The notes: generated by a model from the letters alone, not told the origin. Counted from the first letter of the stretch, positions 22,255 to 34,065 are shown. The stretch is DNA of 64,000 nucleotides from Henricia sp. BOLD:AAB3569 (GCA_037783545.1 JBBELK010001102.1:682001-746000), one strand, 5' to 3'. A program made the numbers and translations.

Positions 22255-22779
22255 CAGGGTTGTAATGACTTGGACTCGAGTCGACTTGAGTCCCGATTTT
22301 CACTGCAGACTTGACTTGACTTGACTTGAGACTCGAACCTCAAATGACTTGACTTGACTCGGACTCGTACATTTTTTGACTGGGGTCTGCCCAAAATAAA
22401 ATTTAACTTTTTGTCATTTTGAGGACCGAACTGTGTTTCAGCACCAAGCTTCTTTTAACATGGAGCATTCTTGGCCATAGCAGCAAAAATACTCCACAAG
22501 AATGCAAGTTTTAGCGTTTCGACTCATTTTGAAATTAGCCTCAAAAAAATTATTGTTGTCACTACTCGACTTGAACCAACTTGACCAACATGCCTGACTT
22601 GACTTGACTTGAGACTCGAAGTTTGACTTGACTAATTGACTTGTGAGTCGAAGGCAGTTTGACTTGACTTGACTTGAGACTCGAAGTCAGTTTGACTTGA
22701 CTTGACTTGGGACTCGAAGTCAGTTTGACTTTTATACTTGACTTGGAACTCGAGCAGAGGGAGACTCGTTATAACCCTG
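22255..22779. mobile_element. hAT-like element with a GACTTGACTTGA minisatellite
   Basis: Terminal CAGGGTTGTAA and TTATAACCCTG are bordered by the 8-bp duplication AGCAGCGC (22247-22254, 22780-22787), both typical of hAT elements. The interior is dominated by GACTTGACTTGAGACTCGAA units. No transposase. Confidence 0.85.
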
Positions 22780-22787
22780 AGCAGCGC

Positions 22788-24195
22788 TATTGGTTCGAGA
22801 TTCTAAATGCGTGCTTCTGGGATACGAACAACTGTGCAAGCAAATTGGAAGTCAGTGCAGGCTAACTAAAAATATAAAGGATTTAGGCTATGCCACCTGC
22901 CTCAAAAATCCCACAATAATTTGAGCAGTTAGCTCAGTAGCTCAACACCCACGCTTTTAACGCCAATCTGTGGCAAAAATAAGAGTCGGGAGCGATGGTT
23001 TTAGAATCTCTTGAGCCATGAGACCGCTGGAAGGAACGAGCACCTGGCGTTCAGATCGTAAACTTATAAAATGGGGTAATTTTTGGCTTGCACTTGTGGA
23101 ATAATCAACGCCAATAGCGCGCCAAACATCGTGTTTACGAAGTTCATTGTGCAGTGAATTAACACGGCGTGTATTTCGGGTTGAATTGCCCGGGGCGCGC
23201 CAGGGCAGCTGACCCTCGCGATATACGGTAGCCCGATCTATTCAGTTAAGAAACTCGTGGGAGAAGATTGAAAGAAAGGTTTTTGTAAGTTGGCTTGTGT
23301 TAGAAGTCAACAAGCTGGCTATTGCCGTCCCTTGTTCTCTCTTTTATAACACAACGGGCCGGTGTTGTTTTTAGCATCAGCTGGCAAACTAAGGCACGGT
23401 GTGAGGCGAGGCGAGCTGACGGTCCAGTCGCCCCGCCCGAGTCCATGCATGCAGTCGCTCCAACCTTTTTCCCAAACAAGCTCGCTTTTTGTTTTGTAGG
23501 CCAGATGCGAGACACGGCTGTGGTATATAATGGAATACATGTACTTACATTTGACCGATTTTGTTTCATACAAGAACTGGTCGTCTATTTGACATGACAT
23601 GAAAACTCAAATTTAATACCTTGACGCCATTGCCAACTTTCGCGCGTTTCGGCCGAAATACATAGGGGCCTACTGCGGTTCTAAAGAAGATTAAAGAACA
23701 CGCTCGTCGTATAACTTGATATTTTCCTCGAGTATAAGCAAAGATAGCATAAGCCATGCGGGCTTAAAGAGCCTGTTCGGGGATCATTAAAGTTTATTTT
23801 GCGGAATACAGCCCAACAGCTGTCGCTACTCGCGAATGCCTCACACACCGTGCCACGATTCGATCAGCCGTATGCAGAGCTAGCAGCGTAACAAAGGGCC
23901 CAAAGCACGCATTCCTAATTTCCACTCCGAGCAGCCTGATGGCCCCAATATAGTTTCCCTCTATCCGTGTCGGTCAAATCCATTCTCATTTGCATTATTA
24001 TACTTGACCCGGGCCGGCAAAGTGACCACTGCGGCGCATTTTAAGTTAATTGGCATGCAAGGTTGAAGACGAAAAAACGAACGAACATTTTACCTGATAG
24101 GCCTATATAGGCTATGCTGTGCAAGGGTGGTAATCCTCCATACTTTGATATACAAATGCATGCAATTCCCACCAAAAACTCACTTTAATTCACGT
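22788..24195. other. Repeat-poor, partly CpG-rich stretch
   Basis: No gene recognised. CpG-containing sequence is frequent around 23.1-23.9 kb. Frames of about 90 codons on both strands at 23300-23600 overlap one another and lack domains. Confidence 0.4.
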
Positions 24196-24420
24196 AACCA
24201 AACATTGGTATGAGAGAAAAATCGTAAGGGCCTTGTCGGGATTCGAGCCCGAGACCTCTGACTCACTCTACCAGCTGAGCTATAGGGCACAGTGATTTTC
24301 CCTATGAACCCATTTTTTTCTCTCGGTGTTGCATGGGGGCGCAACTGGGCAAAATAACCAACGCAATATCTTACGAACGCCCTTACGATTTTTCTCTCTT
24401 ATACCATGCAAGTTTGGTTG
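24196..24420. mobile_element. Palindromic element enclosing a tRNA-like sequence
   Basis: The left arm (24196-24230; GAGAGAAAAATCGTAAGGG) is inverted at the right (about 24380-24420). Between them, on the - strand (about 24231-24290), lies GCCCTATAGCTCAGCTGG with a B-box-like GGCTCGAATCCC, a tRNA-like cassette. A right-arm fragment recurs near 57.25-57.31 kb. Confidence 0.65.
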
Positions 24421-25740
24421 TTTCATTTCAATGGTGCATTAGGCACCATACCAGATATCGCACCGATAGACATATACATGCATCTCATACCTATACGTTA
24501 AGTTAATATGCAACACTCTTATTGTCATTTTCGGGTGGGATTCGAACCTTCAACCCCCGCTTTCGCTAACCTAACATTAAAAATGACAGATTTTGTTGCA
24601 CGGTGTTGTGTAGGCTAATCCGGTTCACGGCACGCTCTTGTCAAGCTGCGAGAGTGACGTCCAGGATCAATACCGTGCTCACGGCGTAAATGAATGGCAT
24701 AAAGCAACCCAACTATCCAAAGATGGCGGTAGTTAATAATTGGTTTGTTCCGCCTATTTAGCATTAGCGACAATAATGAGCGAAGGAGTCACAAATAACG
24801 TAACAGATATGTCAAAATGTGGCCTAATCGGTTTAATTACATTCGTGTTGGCGTACGCGTTTATCAAAGTAACTCACTCTTCACACCATTCCGCACAATA
24901 ACAACGAAATATTGCCATTTTCCACTTTTACATCTGTCGCGAAGAAATTTGTAAGCAACACCATTGATACAAGAGATACACGCAAAACTTCGCAAAATCT
25001 GAGACCATGTCACCTTTGCGACATGTGAATTCGATCCACGACGAACAACATTAAATTCCTGTCACAAAATGGCAGTACCATATACAACACCGCTGGAAAT
25101 ATACAGTGCCAAAGTGTGCTCGTTAACATTAACATCGGTTACTTACTTGCAATAGGGGGCCTATCTTTAAAAGGGTCCGTCAGAAAAATACAATTTTACA
25201 ACAATTAATATGACATTTACTTGTCATGACAATCTGCATTCATCTTTATTCCCTTACCATATACAAGGCAGTAAACAGCTTGGGGGCTTTATAAACGAGC
25301 ATCCGCGTGAACCATTTGCACAAGTGTAAAAGTAGACTTTACACACGTCAAACAGTAATTTAGAGGCGGCTTGTTTTACACGTTGATTTTAAAAAGGTTC
25401 AACCTTTTCAACAACAGTCGGGATTTGTTTTAGGCCCTACCCCTCGCTGTCATCTCTTCTCGGAATTCTATTTCCACCGGATGTAAATATTCCCCTAACT
25501 ACCCAATATAACCCCCTACGGTAACCCCACAATACACCTCTGCTCTGCTTGCAGTTCCTAAATGATATTAATACCCGTCTGGTTAGAGCCCCATGCATGC
25601 TTATACTGAGATATTAATATCAACCAATGGCTTATAGAATGCAGCTTCAGACGTACATCGCTCGCGCTCTGACATCATCGGGCGAGAAACTACCCTCTTA
25701 CGTTCTCCTCGTCGTTCGCTGCACATGAATGGCCCAAACC
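24421..25740. other. Repeat-poor stretch, no gene seen
   Basis: A B-box-like GGATTCGAACC lies near 24540 without a partner A box. Otherwise unassigned. Confidence 0.4.
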
Positions 25741-25745
25741 GCAGC

Positions 25746-25754
25746 TATAAATAG
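25746..25754 (+). promoter_or_regulatory. TATAAATAG box, also a perfect MEF2 site
   Basis: CTATAAATAG (25745-25754) fits both a TATA box and the MEF2 consensus YTAWWWWTAR. It sits in a CpG-rich patch with TGACGTCA about 70 bp downstream. It could be a distal Tob promoter or enhancer, or another transcript's promoter. Inference from motifs only. Confidence 0.35.
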
Positions 25755-25759
25755 CCCCG

Positions 25760-27700
25760 GCATTGATTGGCTTGCGTGCGTCGCGGGAAAGCAGCGCCTG
25801 GAACGACGAGCGAGCCGGACTGACGTCAGCACGGCCGGGCAGTCGTGTTACCATGCACGTCGCACGCTGGAAGATTACGCACTTTGCTTGTTTTTCAAGG
25901 TTTGCTTCAATTGAAAACAACCCTGTTTTCTTCCTGCATGGATTTCGCCGCGGGTCTTCGCGTCGTCGTATCCGCTCAAGATCATAATTCGGCAAATGTC
26001 GATGATGTCAATGACTTTTCTCCCTGGAAACGGGACTGCCATAAATACCTCCCATAGATTTTTGTTGACACTTCGCGCACTGGGAAGTGTTTTCGTCGGT
26101 ACGTTTACGGCGACTCCTAAATTAATTTATACGCCTGTACTCTTCCGAAAGAGAAACTTGACACTGCAGGTGAAAATAACACTTGTTAAAAACAAATCTT
26201 TTCTAACATTTATTGTGTGTGTTGTCGGTTCATCGGTGTATGCGTGATCCTGTCCGACTATTTTGTAAAGTAATTTGTACAGTATTTCCGCGGCCATACC
26301 AAATTTATCTCTCGTCCAAAAGCTTTATCCTTTTTGTGTTAAGTGAGAACGTTGGATAGGTTCGTGTGCTGGTAGTTCCATTTACGGTATTAACAGTTTT
26401 ATTAAGCCAATGGTAGTTGAATTTCAGCGCATGCAAAGTATTAAAAAGACTAAAATTTCGAATTATGTCGGACTGCAGGGCCTCACTATTTTCTTTTCGG
26501 TTTCGAGTACCGGTCAAACTGCTTCTACATAGGCCTACAGGTGCGTGTTTTGGCGACCATAAACAGAAACATGATTGTGACATCACAGGTGATTTAACCA
26601 ATGAACTCTTTGGTTTCTGACACCCAAAGTCGATCATTGGTTAAAAAAGTGATTACGTCACAGATATTGCTGACAAAATGCTTACATACAACTCTGGTAT
26701 ATTACAGAACATACAGAAACAGTCATTTCGCGAGCCGGTTTTGACTGGAGTTCACCGGAATAACGTGGGACTCCATATGGTGCGAAATGATATCAATATG
26801 CACGAATGGCTGTGGTGTGGTTAATTTTTTCCATCAAAATGTGATAAATTGTTATCTGTAATGACTATTCGATACCGGAACAAAGAAGGAAAGAGAAACA
26901 GAGATAGGCTGGAAATTTTAATTTTGACCAAGGAAACACGCCATTCTGATGTATACCAAACAATATTTACAAAGTATCATTGGTACATGGCACATATACC
27001 GTCAGGCCTGTAAGGCTTACCGTCCTATAATTAATGGCATAAAGGGGGGACATTTTATGGGAAGATTTTAATGGGAACGGTATGGTGCAATAGGTTGATG
27101 GAATAAGGGGACTGAGAAAAATACATGTAGGCTACGAGTAAAATTTCAAAATAGTCCTACATGTATCAAATTGGATGAACGGAGGAAAATTTATTTAGAG
27201 TTTTGGGAATGGTGTACATGTACATTTCACAACATCGTATATGATGTAGCCTATGGAGGTGTCGTTTGAATCCAAAATGGCCCAAAGGGTCACACATTTG
27301 AGTCGACAAAGGTTCAAGCCTATTCACTAAGGTCGAGTCCCCTAGGTTCCCCTTCAAATAATCCTAGATCTAATCGCGATGAAAAAGGCTTTACAAAGCT
27401 AAAGAGGTGTTTTGTTCTGGGACAGTGGGGGCTAATATCTATTGTCGCCGTTGGGTGTTCGATCAGTAAGGAGTTCTCATCTTTGTTCCCTGGTCCCTCT
27501 GTTTTGCAACCCCCTTCGCTCTAGACTTCCGGCACGTGGCATCTCTGACCGCAAAATTAGCATAGCAATTGGTCGGAAGAATTACCCTGTGCTTTAGGAG
27601 GCACGCGTTTGCGGTGCACGTGCCGAGCGTGCGACGGGCTGGGACACACACGGGGCTGCGCGCTTTGACCTCCCCGTACCGTATATACACACACAGTCCT
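25760..27700. other. Repeat-poor stretch upstream of Tob
   Basis: Several 60-110 codon frames (for example 25690-25995 -, 26305-26637 -) lack domains. A hairpin formed by TGTGACATCAC and GATTACGTCACA segments lies at about 26577-26662. No gene assigned. Confidence 0.4.
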
Positions 27701-27762
27701 GACAAACACTGCACGGACGTCAACAACACACGATAATTGTCAAATTATGCTTCCGCTCCGGG

Positions 27763-28279
27763 CGACCAATCAGCAGCCAGAGTACTTCACTCTCGCCTCA
27801 TTATACATTCATGAGCTGTCTTCTAGACCTTTATCAATCCGCAAACTTGAACGATACTCGCGCCTCAAAGGGCTCTATTTTAATATTCCTAAAGATCTTT
27901 TGTTGTAGTCAAACAAGACCCTTTGTGGCAGCCAGTCTCTTCCGGTCCAGTGTGGTGATATTCGCCATAAAAAAACAGCCCTGATCACTCGACGTCCAGA
28001 TGTTGTATTCACGCGAGGTATAGGGTTCATTAATAAAGTAGTTCCGTGACTGGCCGGGTGCGCGTAATGGATAAAAAGCAGCCGCATTTTGTACACAGCT
28101 GACATAGAGAATAGAGCAGACGACGTGAACACACGCAAAGCGTTCGCTCATCTACATTCGCAACAAACCACGGCACTCCTGGATTAGAACACAAAGTAAG
28201 GCTTCAAACAGCACAACAGCTGCACGCGAACATTGATCGTTTCGATCTGCACTGACGAAGTCGAATTGGATCACCTAAA
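27763..28279 (+). promoter_or_regulatory. Probable Tob promoter and non-coding first exon
   Basis: A CCAATCAG box lies near 27764 and a TATA-like GATAAAAAG at 28070-28078, predicting a start near 28100. A donor (CTAAA then GTGAGTAT) follows at 28280. The Tob coding exon begins after a pyrimidine tract and CTGCAG at 29942, so 28100-28279 is the best candidate 5' UTR exon. No transcript evidence is available here. Confidence 0.45.
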
Positions 28280-29942
28280 GTGAGTATTATCGTTTTGGCT
28301 TGTTTTTTTTTCATCAAATTTTACTTTTCAATCCTTTGTTTCTAAGTCTTCTTTCTTTGTATCGTAAAATCTGTGCCATTGTAAATGTTGTTTTAGTACA
28401 CACTTCCATAAAACAAAAACACAAACCCGTAGTTTGTAATTAATTTTTCTACAGTCGATTAATGTATGAATTAATAATATATTTTCCCTGATTTTAATTG
28501 ATAAACAAACAGTTGTTTTGCGGAATTTCTCCGATTTTTACCTCGAACGGTAATTCCGACAGCTTTCAGACATTACCGTTAGTTAAAAACACATTGGTTA
28601 ATCCATAGAGCAAGGAAATTGTTTCATTGCACTAATGTTAATTATGCTTTCTCGTGCCTTTCCCACACAAAGGAAAGTACATCATTTTGGCGCGTTTTGG
28701 ATGCCCTATTTCATAGTCTTTTGTTCAGATACACACATAGGCCTACATGGTATGTACACAATGCATGCGTCAGGCATTGCCCGTGCCATACATGACATGT
28801 AACGCATGTAGTGCATGAAGTATCATATCCCACGCATAAAACCTGAATCCCAATGCACATAACAGCGGTGACCATATGGCACAGCCATGTGTTTTTATAT
28901 ACCATTGTTAGGATCACTTAGGGCTGAATACAGAATGAATACATGTACTATACATTATTATAGTGACTGTCGTGCATACATTTTAATAAAATAAATTTCG
29001 TTATGCATTTTCTTTTCTGTCGTCTGGGCACATCGCGAATGCCATAGATTCACTTTTGCTTAACTTGAACAGAAACCTAAGAATTTGTTTGTCAGATAAT
29101 GTTTCTGTTTGACTTGGGTAATTGTACATGCTGTAAGCGTTGACATTTTGTTTTATGGTTTGACTTTACATATATTAATTTTCAAAACATTTTCGGTGTG
29201 AAATACGGATGCAGTGTCCTTTTTAAACTTTGCCCCACCTTAAACGCTTTATTTTGTGATCAAAACCTTCAAAAAGGTTGTTATTTCACATTTTATTTTT
29301 GTTTTGTTTTGGATAACCACACAGAAATTTAATCATTGCTAAAAATCACTTCCCATCAGACCTATAGTCACGTAGGCCTCCGACGACACAGGCACTAGAA
29401 ACAATTAGTCACGAGTCAAAGTTGACCACACAGAAAATGAATGATTATACCAAATCCACCGAGACTAAAACGACATTTTATTTGCCGAGACCTCGAACTA
29501 CAAATCCGTCGAGAATTGGATGAATGAATAGAGCTTCCGTACGGCGCAGGTACAGTCATGCCGTACCCGTATAGCCTCTCAGGCTCCTTGTGGTGCCCGC
29601 ATCGCGTGCTGGGTGTGACAAGGGTATACTGAACATCGAGGCACTTTTCTTTCAAGGCACACAAGAGACAAGTGTACGGTGAATCATAGGCGAACAGATT
29701 TCTAAATTTAAATTATTGTCCCTTATCGATGAATGTGTCATCAAAGACAGGGTTGCTAGGGATTTGGAGGCGCGCGTGCGCATGAGCAAGAATGGGACAC
29801 GTTATTAAAGGGAATGTATAGTAAAATGTAATTTTTTCGCATACATGACGGCACGTTGCTTTATATAAGCACCGGTTAATTTAGGAGGAAAACAGTGATT
29901 AAATCGAGCATGTTTTCGTTTTCTTCTTTTTGTCTGCTGCAG
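28280..29942 (+). other. Probable 5' UTR intron of Tob
   Basis: GTGAGTAT donor at 28280; acceptor TTTTTGTCTGCTGCAG ending at 29942. The 1.66 kb between holds no recognised repeat or coding sequence. Confidence 0.45.
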
Positions 29943-29987
29943 GTCTGATTATATTTTCTGCGACATCATCATCACCGACCCACCAAC

Positions 29988-31049
29988 ATGAAGGCGGAGA
30001 TTCAGTGTGCCATCAACTTTATTCTTGAGCAGCTCTGCTCCACAATTCCACGCCATCAACAAGAACTCTTGGCAACCGAGCTAGACAAATCTCTGGTCAA
30101 TAAATTCAACGGTCACTGGTACCCAGCATCCCCCTGCAAAGGCTCGGGATACAGGTGTCTTCGCATTGGGACCAGGGAGATGGATGCCGCTGTTGCCACG
30201 GCTATACAAAGCAGCGGATTGGAGGCAGGGGACCTGACGGAGGCCCTACCGCACGAGCTCAGCATCTGGGTAGATCCAGGCGAGGTGTCGTACCGTATGG
30301 GGGAGAAGGGAACAGTAGCAGTCATCTACGAGGAGAAACGTTTTAAGCCGGCAGGACCCAGCCACGTCCACAGCGAACCGGATCTAACCGGCTCGGGCCA
30401 GTTCAACTTCAACCCCGAGGCTGAGGATTTCCTCCCAATGACAATGGATTCACTGAGCTCCGCCATGAGGGGAATCTCGCTATCACCGGTGTCTGCCTTA
30501 GGATTCCAGCCCATGGTACCACTTGGGATGCCAGCACCTTCCCAGCATCTCCCCCATCCGCAGGCCCTCCACCCGATATCCCCAGCCGTCCCTGCTCCGA
30601 CCGCCGCAGTAGCAGCTAAGCCCCGACTACAAGCCGCGCCCGTCTCCCGGCCCTCCTCCCTCACCTTTACCGCCGCCTCCTTCGCCCAGACCAAGTTCGG
30701 ATCCACAAAGCTCAAATCCACGGGCAAGAAGGTAAATTTCCAGCAGCTGTCTCCTACGGAGTTTGCCAACTACATGAAGCAGCGCTCGGCCATGAAGGGG
30801 TTTCGCAGCCAGCGATCGCCGGTTGGAAGTCGGGACATCCCGCTCTTCCATGGCAAGGATGATGGTTTCAGCTACTGGGGAGAACCAACCAGTACTCCCC
30901 AGTCTTACACAACATCTGGTCCAGGATTCGACTCCTACTCCAACCCTCCTACTCATGGTCACGAGTCCTGGATGACCTATGACAACCTCCATGCCTCGAT
31001 GCCGTCCACGGAGCAGTATGGCCACCAAGCACTCATTGCCGCCAACTGA
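29988..31049 (+). CDS. Tob1: Tob (BTG/TOB family antiproliferative protein)
   Basis: Uninterrupted 353-residue coding region, as in vertebrate TOB genes. The BTG domain spans about residues 1-117, with box A at 41-60 (GHWYPASPCKGSGYRC) and box B at 87-108 (LPHELSIWVDPGEVSYRMG); Trp94 corresponds to a residue needed for CAF1 binding in TOB proteins. A PAM2-like motif (QFNFNPEAEDFLP, 138-150) should bind the MLLE domain of cytoplasmic poly(A)-binding protein. A TOB-type segment (FAQTKFGSTKLKS) is at 232-244, and a Pro/Ala-rich linker spans 180-225. In the family, TOB recruits CCR4-NOT to mRNAs and restrains proliferation. The start is the first ATG after a splice acceptor 46 bases upstream. TOB is favoured over BTG1-4 by the PAM2 motif, FGSTK block and length. 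Only one clear PAM2 is visible, whereas vertebrate TOB1/2 have two. Confidence 0.95.
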   Translation: MKAEIQCAINFILEQLCSTIPRHQQELLATELDKSLVNKFNGHWYPASPCKGSGYRCLRIGTREMDAAVATAIQSSGLEAGDLTEALPHELSIWVDPGEVSYRMGEKGTVAVIYEEKRFKPAGPSHVHSEPDLTGSGQFNFNPEAEDFLPMTMDSLSSAMRGISLSPVSALGFQPMVPLGMPAPSQHLPHPQALHPISPAVPAPTAAVAAKPRLQAAPVSRPSSLTFTAASFAQTKFGSTKLKSTGKKVNFQQLSPTEFANYMKQRSAMKGFRSQRSPVGSRDIPLFHGKDDGFSYWGEPTSTPQSYTTSGPGFDSYSNPPTHGHESWMTYDNLHASMPSTEQYGHQALIAAN

Positions 31050-31129
31050 AAACTTTGATTCCAAACACGGCCAAGCATCAGGACATTTTTGTTTTGACGA
31101 AAGCATCAACTTCCTTTAAAAACTCATGA

Positions 31130-31135
31130 AATAAA
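31130..31135 (+). other. Poly(A) signal of Tob
   Basis: AATAAA about 80 bases after the stop codon implies a very short 3' UTR. A longer isoform using a distal site cannot be excluded. Confidence 0.5.
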
Positions 31136-31215
31136 CATTTTGACGACAGTTTGCTCTCCGCCACCTCGGCAAACCCAAGGCGTCGATTAATAAGAACAAA
31201 CAAATCTTATTTCGG

Positions 31216-31371
31216 CCAATGACGTCACTTTTTCTCGCGCCAAGAGAATTTTGTCGATTACATGTAGGCCTATACAGTTTTTCAAATGCAACTGGCTTAA
31301 ACATGGCGGCTGTGCAAGCTGTACTATTTAACTCTGAGACCTTTTTGCCTCAGCTTTTTGTATCAACGTAA
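31216..31371 (+). promoter_or_regulatory. CCAAT-CRE motif pair followed by a 22-codon ORF
   Basis: CCAATGACGTCA (31216-31227) fuses CCAAT with a perfect CRE. A short ORF starts at ATGGCGGC (31303-31371), a context resembling YY1 sites at promoters. It may be a transcript starting just after Tob. Weakly supported. Confidence 0.25.
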
Positions 31372-33060
31372 TTTCAGATAATGTAGGTGTACAAAAAATC
31401 AAGTAAATAATTTTCACAATGATAATATTTTTACATTATTTCGATCTGACTGAGCATATTTTTTTAAGTTTGAACAATGAAGCTGTCAGAAATGTATAAA
31501 TGGTATTTTGCGATAACTAGTTTAACGGCGTGATGTGAAACGTGCAACCAGAGGCATTCCGTTTATTGATGGCAAGCCTATATATCGCAGGCGGTATGGG
31601 AATGGCAAATGGGACAAATATTTGCAGTGGCGTGGCGTGTGAGGAATTTGGGATGCGGATTCGTAACGCCAAAATGATCACATCTGATGAAGGTATAGCA
31701 TGCACATTCCACAGTGTATATACCGTCTATGGCTTTTGCCATCTTTTGAAGTTTCAGCTTCGTGTTAGTGGCACTTAGATTTCATTAAAAACGTTTAAAA
31801 GTGCGTTTTTAAATATTAGCAGTTCTGTATACAGCCTTTATCAATATAACAGAAATTCAATCAAGATATCATATTAAAACCAAATGCCCAAACAGCCGTT
31901 GGATATCCCTGGGTGACATTTTAAAGAGCACAAAGAATGCAGTCTACGGCCGTTTCGTGCGGTCCAATGCTGTCTTCGAGAAATGTGACATTTGGGATTT
32001 ATCCAGCTGTTTATGACATTAGGTGAGGGGGTTTTACGTGGAATGCCTCTGGTATTTGTCAGAGCGTGGTTTTCATTCGTAAACGGATGACTTACAGATT
32101 TTTGCTACATTTCGATTAACCACAAGCAGTTAAAACAGGGTTCACGTGGAATTTAAATTTGTGCATTATCCTGGAGAGCTCCGCGAACCAAAATGGTTAG
32201 TGGGACATTGAAGTCTGTTAGCCTTATTTTTAAATTTTGTAACGATATAGGCCCTATATACATGTATAGTTACTGCTTCGAAAGAAAAATTGTATAAATG
32301 AAAAAGAATGAAAAATAGAAAATTTAAAAAAAAAACACTAAGTGTAACATGTAGCATTCAGAATCGTAAAACTGTTACATAATTATAACATAAACATAAT
32401 TGTAAAACACGACACTTTTTTATCTGTACAATTTTCCTATCAGTTTTGGAACTAACACTAAAGGCCTATAAATATATTTCTGGCGGTTTCATCTTGCGTA
32501 AAACCATAAAAAAAACAGTATTTTGATATTTTCACGCATGACAAAAAATACCAAAGCGTTGTTTTATTGTTGATATCATATTTTGTCTGGTATTTAGGGA
32601 TTTTGTCATTCTTTTCTATGTTTAATGACCACGAAAATGTGGACATTTTTTGGCGTAAATTACTCAGAATAGATACGTGAAAAGAATTGGCACGGATTTG
32701 CATAATGATCTCGTAACAAAACAGTAGCTACTTCGTTTATATACTAACAAAATGAGATGTCACAAATCTACTGTATTTGATACCAAATTTCTATTTTAGT
32801 ACTTTCATTTGAAAAAAAATATAAACTTAGATTTTGAGGTTTTAAATGCAATTTCTTACTATTTTGGTAACATTCTATGAAACGTGTATTGTTCGATCAG
32901 GAGGTTTTTATTGTGCAATAAGAGACGATATGAAATGGTGCATGTGATCCGTACATGGCTTGACGAGCTTATTTATAATTGAAGTTAAAATAAAATTTTG
33001 TTTTAAAATTGAAGGGAGCTTTATCGAGTGAAGTGAGCCCGTGATAATTATGATAATTTA
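31372..33060. other. No gene seen
   Basis: AT-rich, repeat-poor. CAGAGGCATTCC (31547) and GGAATGCCTCTG (near 32043) are inverse and could be ends of an old element, but no target duplication is visible. Confidence 0.4.
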
Positions 33061-33143
33061 TGCACGGCACTGGACCCAAATTTCCCCTATTTCACAATCT
33101 ATGCCATTGTGAAATAGGGGAAATTTTGGTCCAGTGCCGTGCA
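33061..33143. repeat. Near-perfect 38-bp-arm hairpin
   Basis: TGCACGGCACTGGACC plus TTTCCCCTATTTCACAAT is mirrored by ATTGTGAAATAGGGGAAA plus GGTCCAGTGCCGTGCA, with a loop of about 7 bases. Confidence 0.8.
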
Positions 33144-33524
33144 TGCACCGCGTATTCTGAGAATAACGGTAAACTCCCACACATCGTGTTTGCAACGCCC
33201 GCGCGTGAGGGGAGGGTAAATCTCCGCGGAACTTGCGTAATTTTGTCTTGTCCTTTCCCTTTTTTACGAAAATATTTTGGTAGAAAAAATATACAAAACA
33301 AATTAGTACTAAAGTGAATGCGTTCTCGTCCACGCTATAGAGTATAGACCATTTTCATGGCGGCCATCTTGGGGCAATCACATTATCAGCGTGCGTCGTG
33401 CATGCATGAGAAGGTTCTTTGTGGAGTTTATTGTCACTTCATTTAAATTTATACGAAAACCCACCCAACATTGCCACTTGTGCAATTATTGGAATGTTCA
33501 AAATGAGACTGGTAGGACATGTTC
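33144..33524. other. No gene seen
   Basis: Contains ATGGCGGCCATCTTGG near 33358, a YY1-like palindrome, but no coding frame of note. Confidence 0.4.
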
Positions 33525-34065
33525 GGAAGGAATTGAGTAGTTGATTATGACTTCAGACCTTGTGTACTACTGAGAAAGGCTAAAAAAACATTATAATGTT
33601 TCCTCACAAAATCTTTATTTTTTTTTCACTCCTTAAAGGAGCGTGTCCATATCACATTTTGACCCACCCACTTTTTCCATGGATGTTGAGATTTTGATAC
33701 CATAGTTGTCACATTTTTCTCATTACCATTCTGAAATTTCGCGTTCTTATACATAGTCAAGGATATCATCGATAAAACCATCAATGTTTTGTAAACTAAA
33801 TTATCCGTTCCATAAGGCAGTGGAGTAATTACACCAACGTTTTGCTTCCACATCCAAATTGGAGATTGCAAATTCCCCGTTTTCGTCCCATGGACAGTAT
33901 TTTGGTGAGATATTTTATATGATGGTTATATGTTAAAACGAAATCCATTTTTCTGAATATATACGCTCCTTTGATTTGGGTTTTTCAATACAACTCTGCG
34001 CCTACACCGATGCTTTGAGTCATTTTAAAGAGAACAAAAATCGGATAACTTTTCAACTCTTACCA
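33525..34065. mobile_element. Foldback element interrupted by family A
   Basis: The outer parts (about 33525-33632 and 33975-34065) match the 139-bp element at 8185-8323: AGTTGAT.ATGACTTCAGAC at the left, GAGTCATTTTAAAGA and ACTTTTCAACTCTTA at the right. The family A copy at 33637-33970 splits it. Confidence 0.7.
33637..33970 (+). mobile_element. Family A MITE, complete
   Basis: AGGAGCGTGTCC to ATACGCTCCT, after TTAA (33633-33636) and before TTGA, a decayed TTAA. At 334 bp it is a good reference copy. Confidence 0.85.

Noticed and set aside
30326-31109. Two - strand frames of 147 and 160 codons
   Set aside because: They lie antisense to the Tob coding region and are shadow frames of its GC-rich codons.
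31547-32055. Element bounded by CAGAGGCATTCC and its inverse
   Set aside because: Only 12 bases of inverted match and no target duplication; could be chance.
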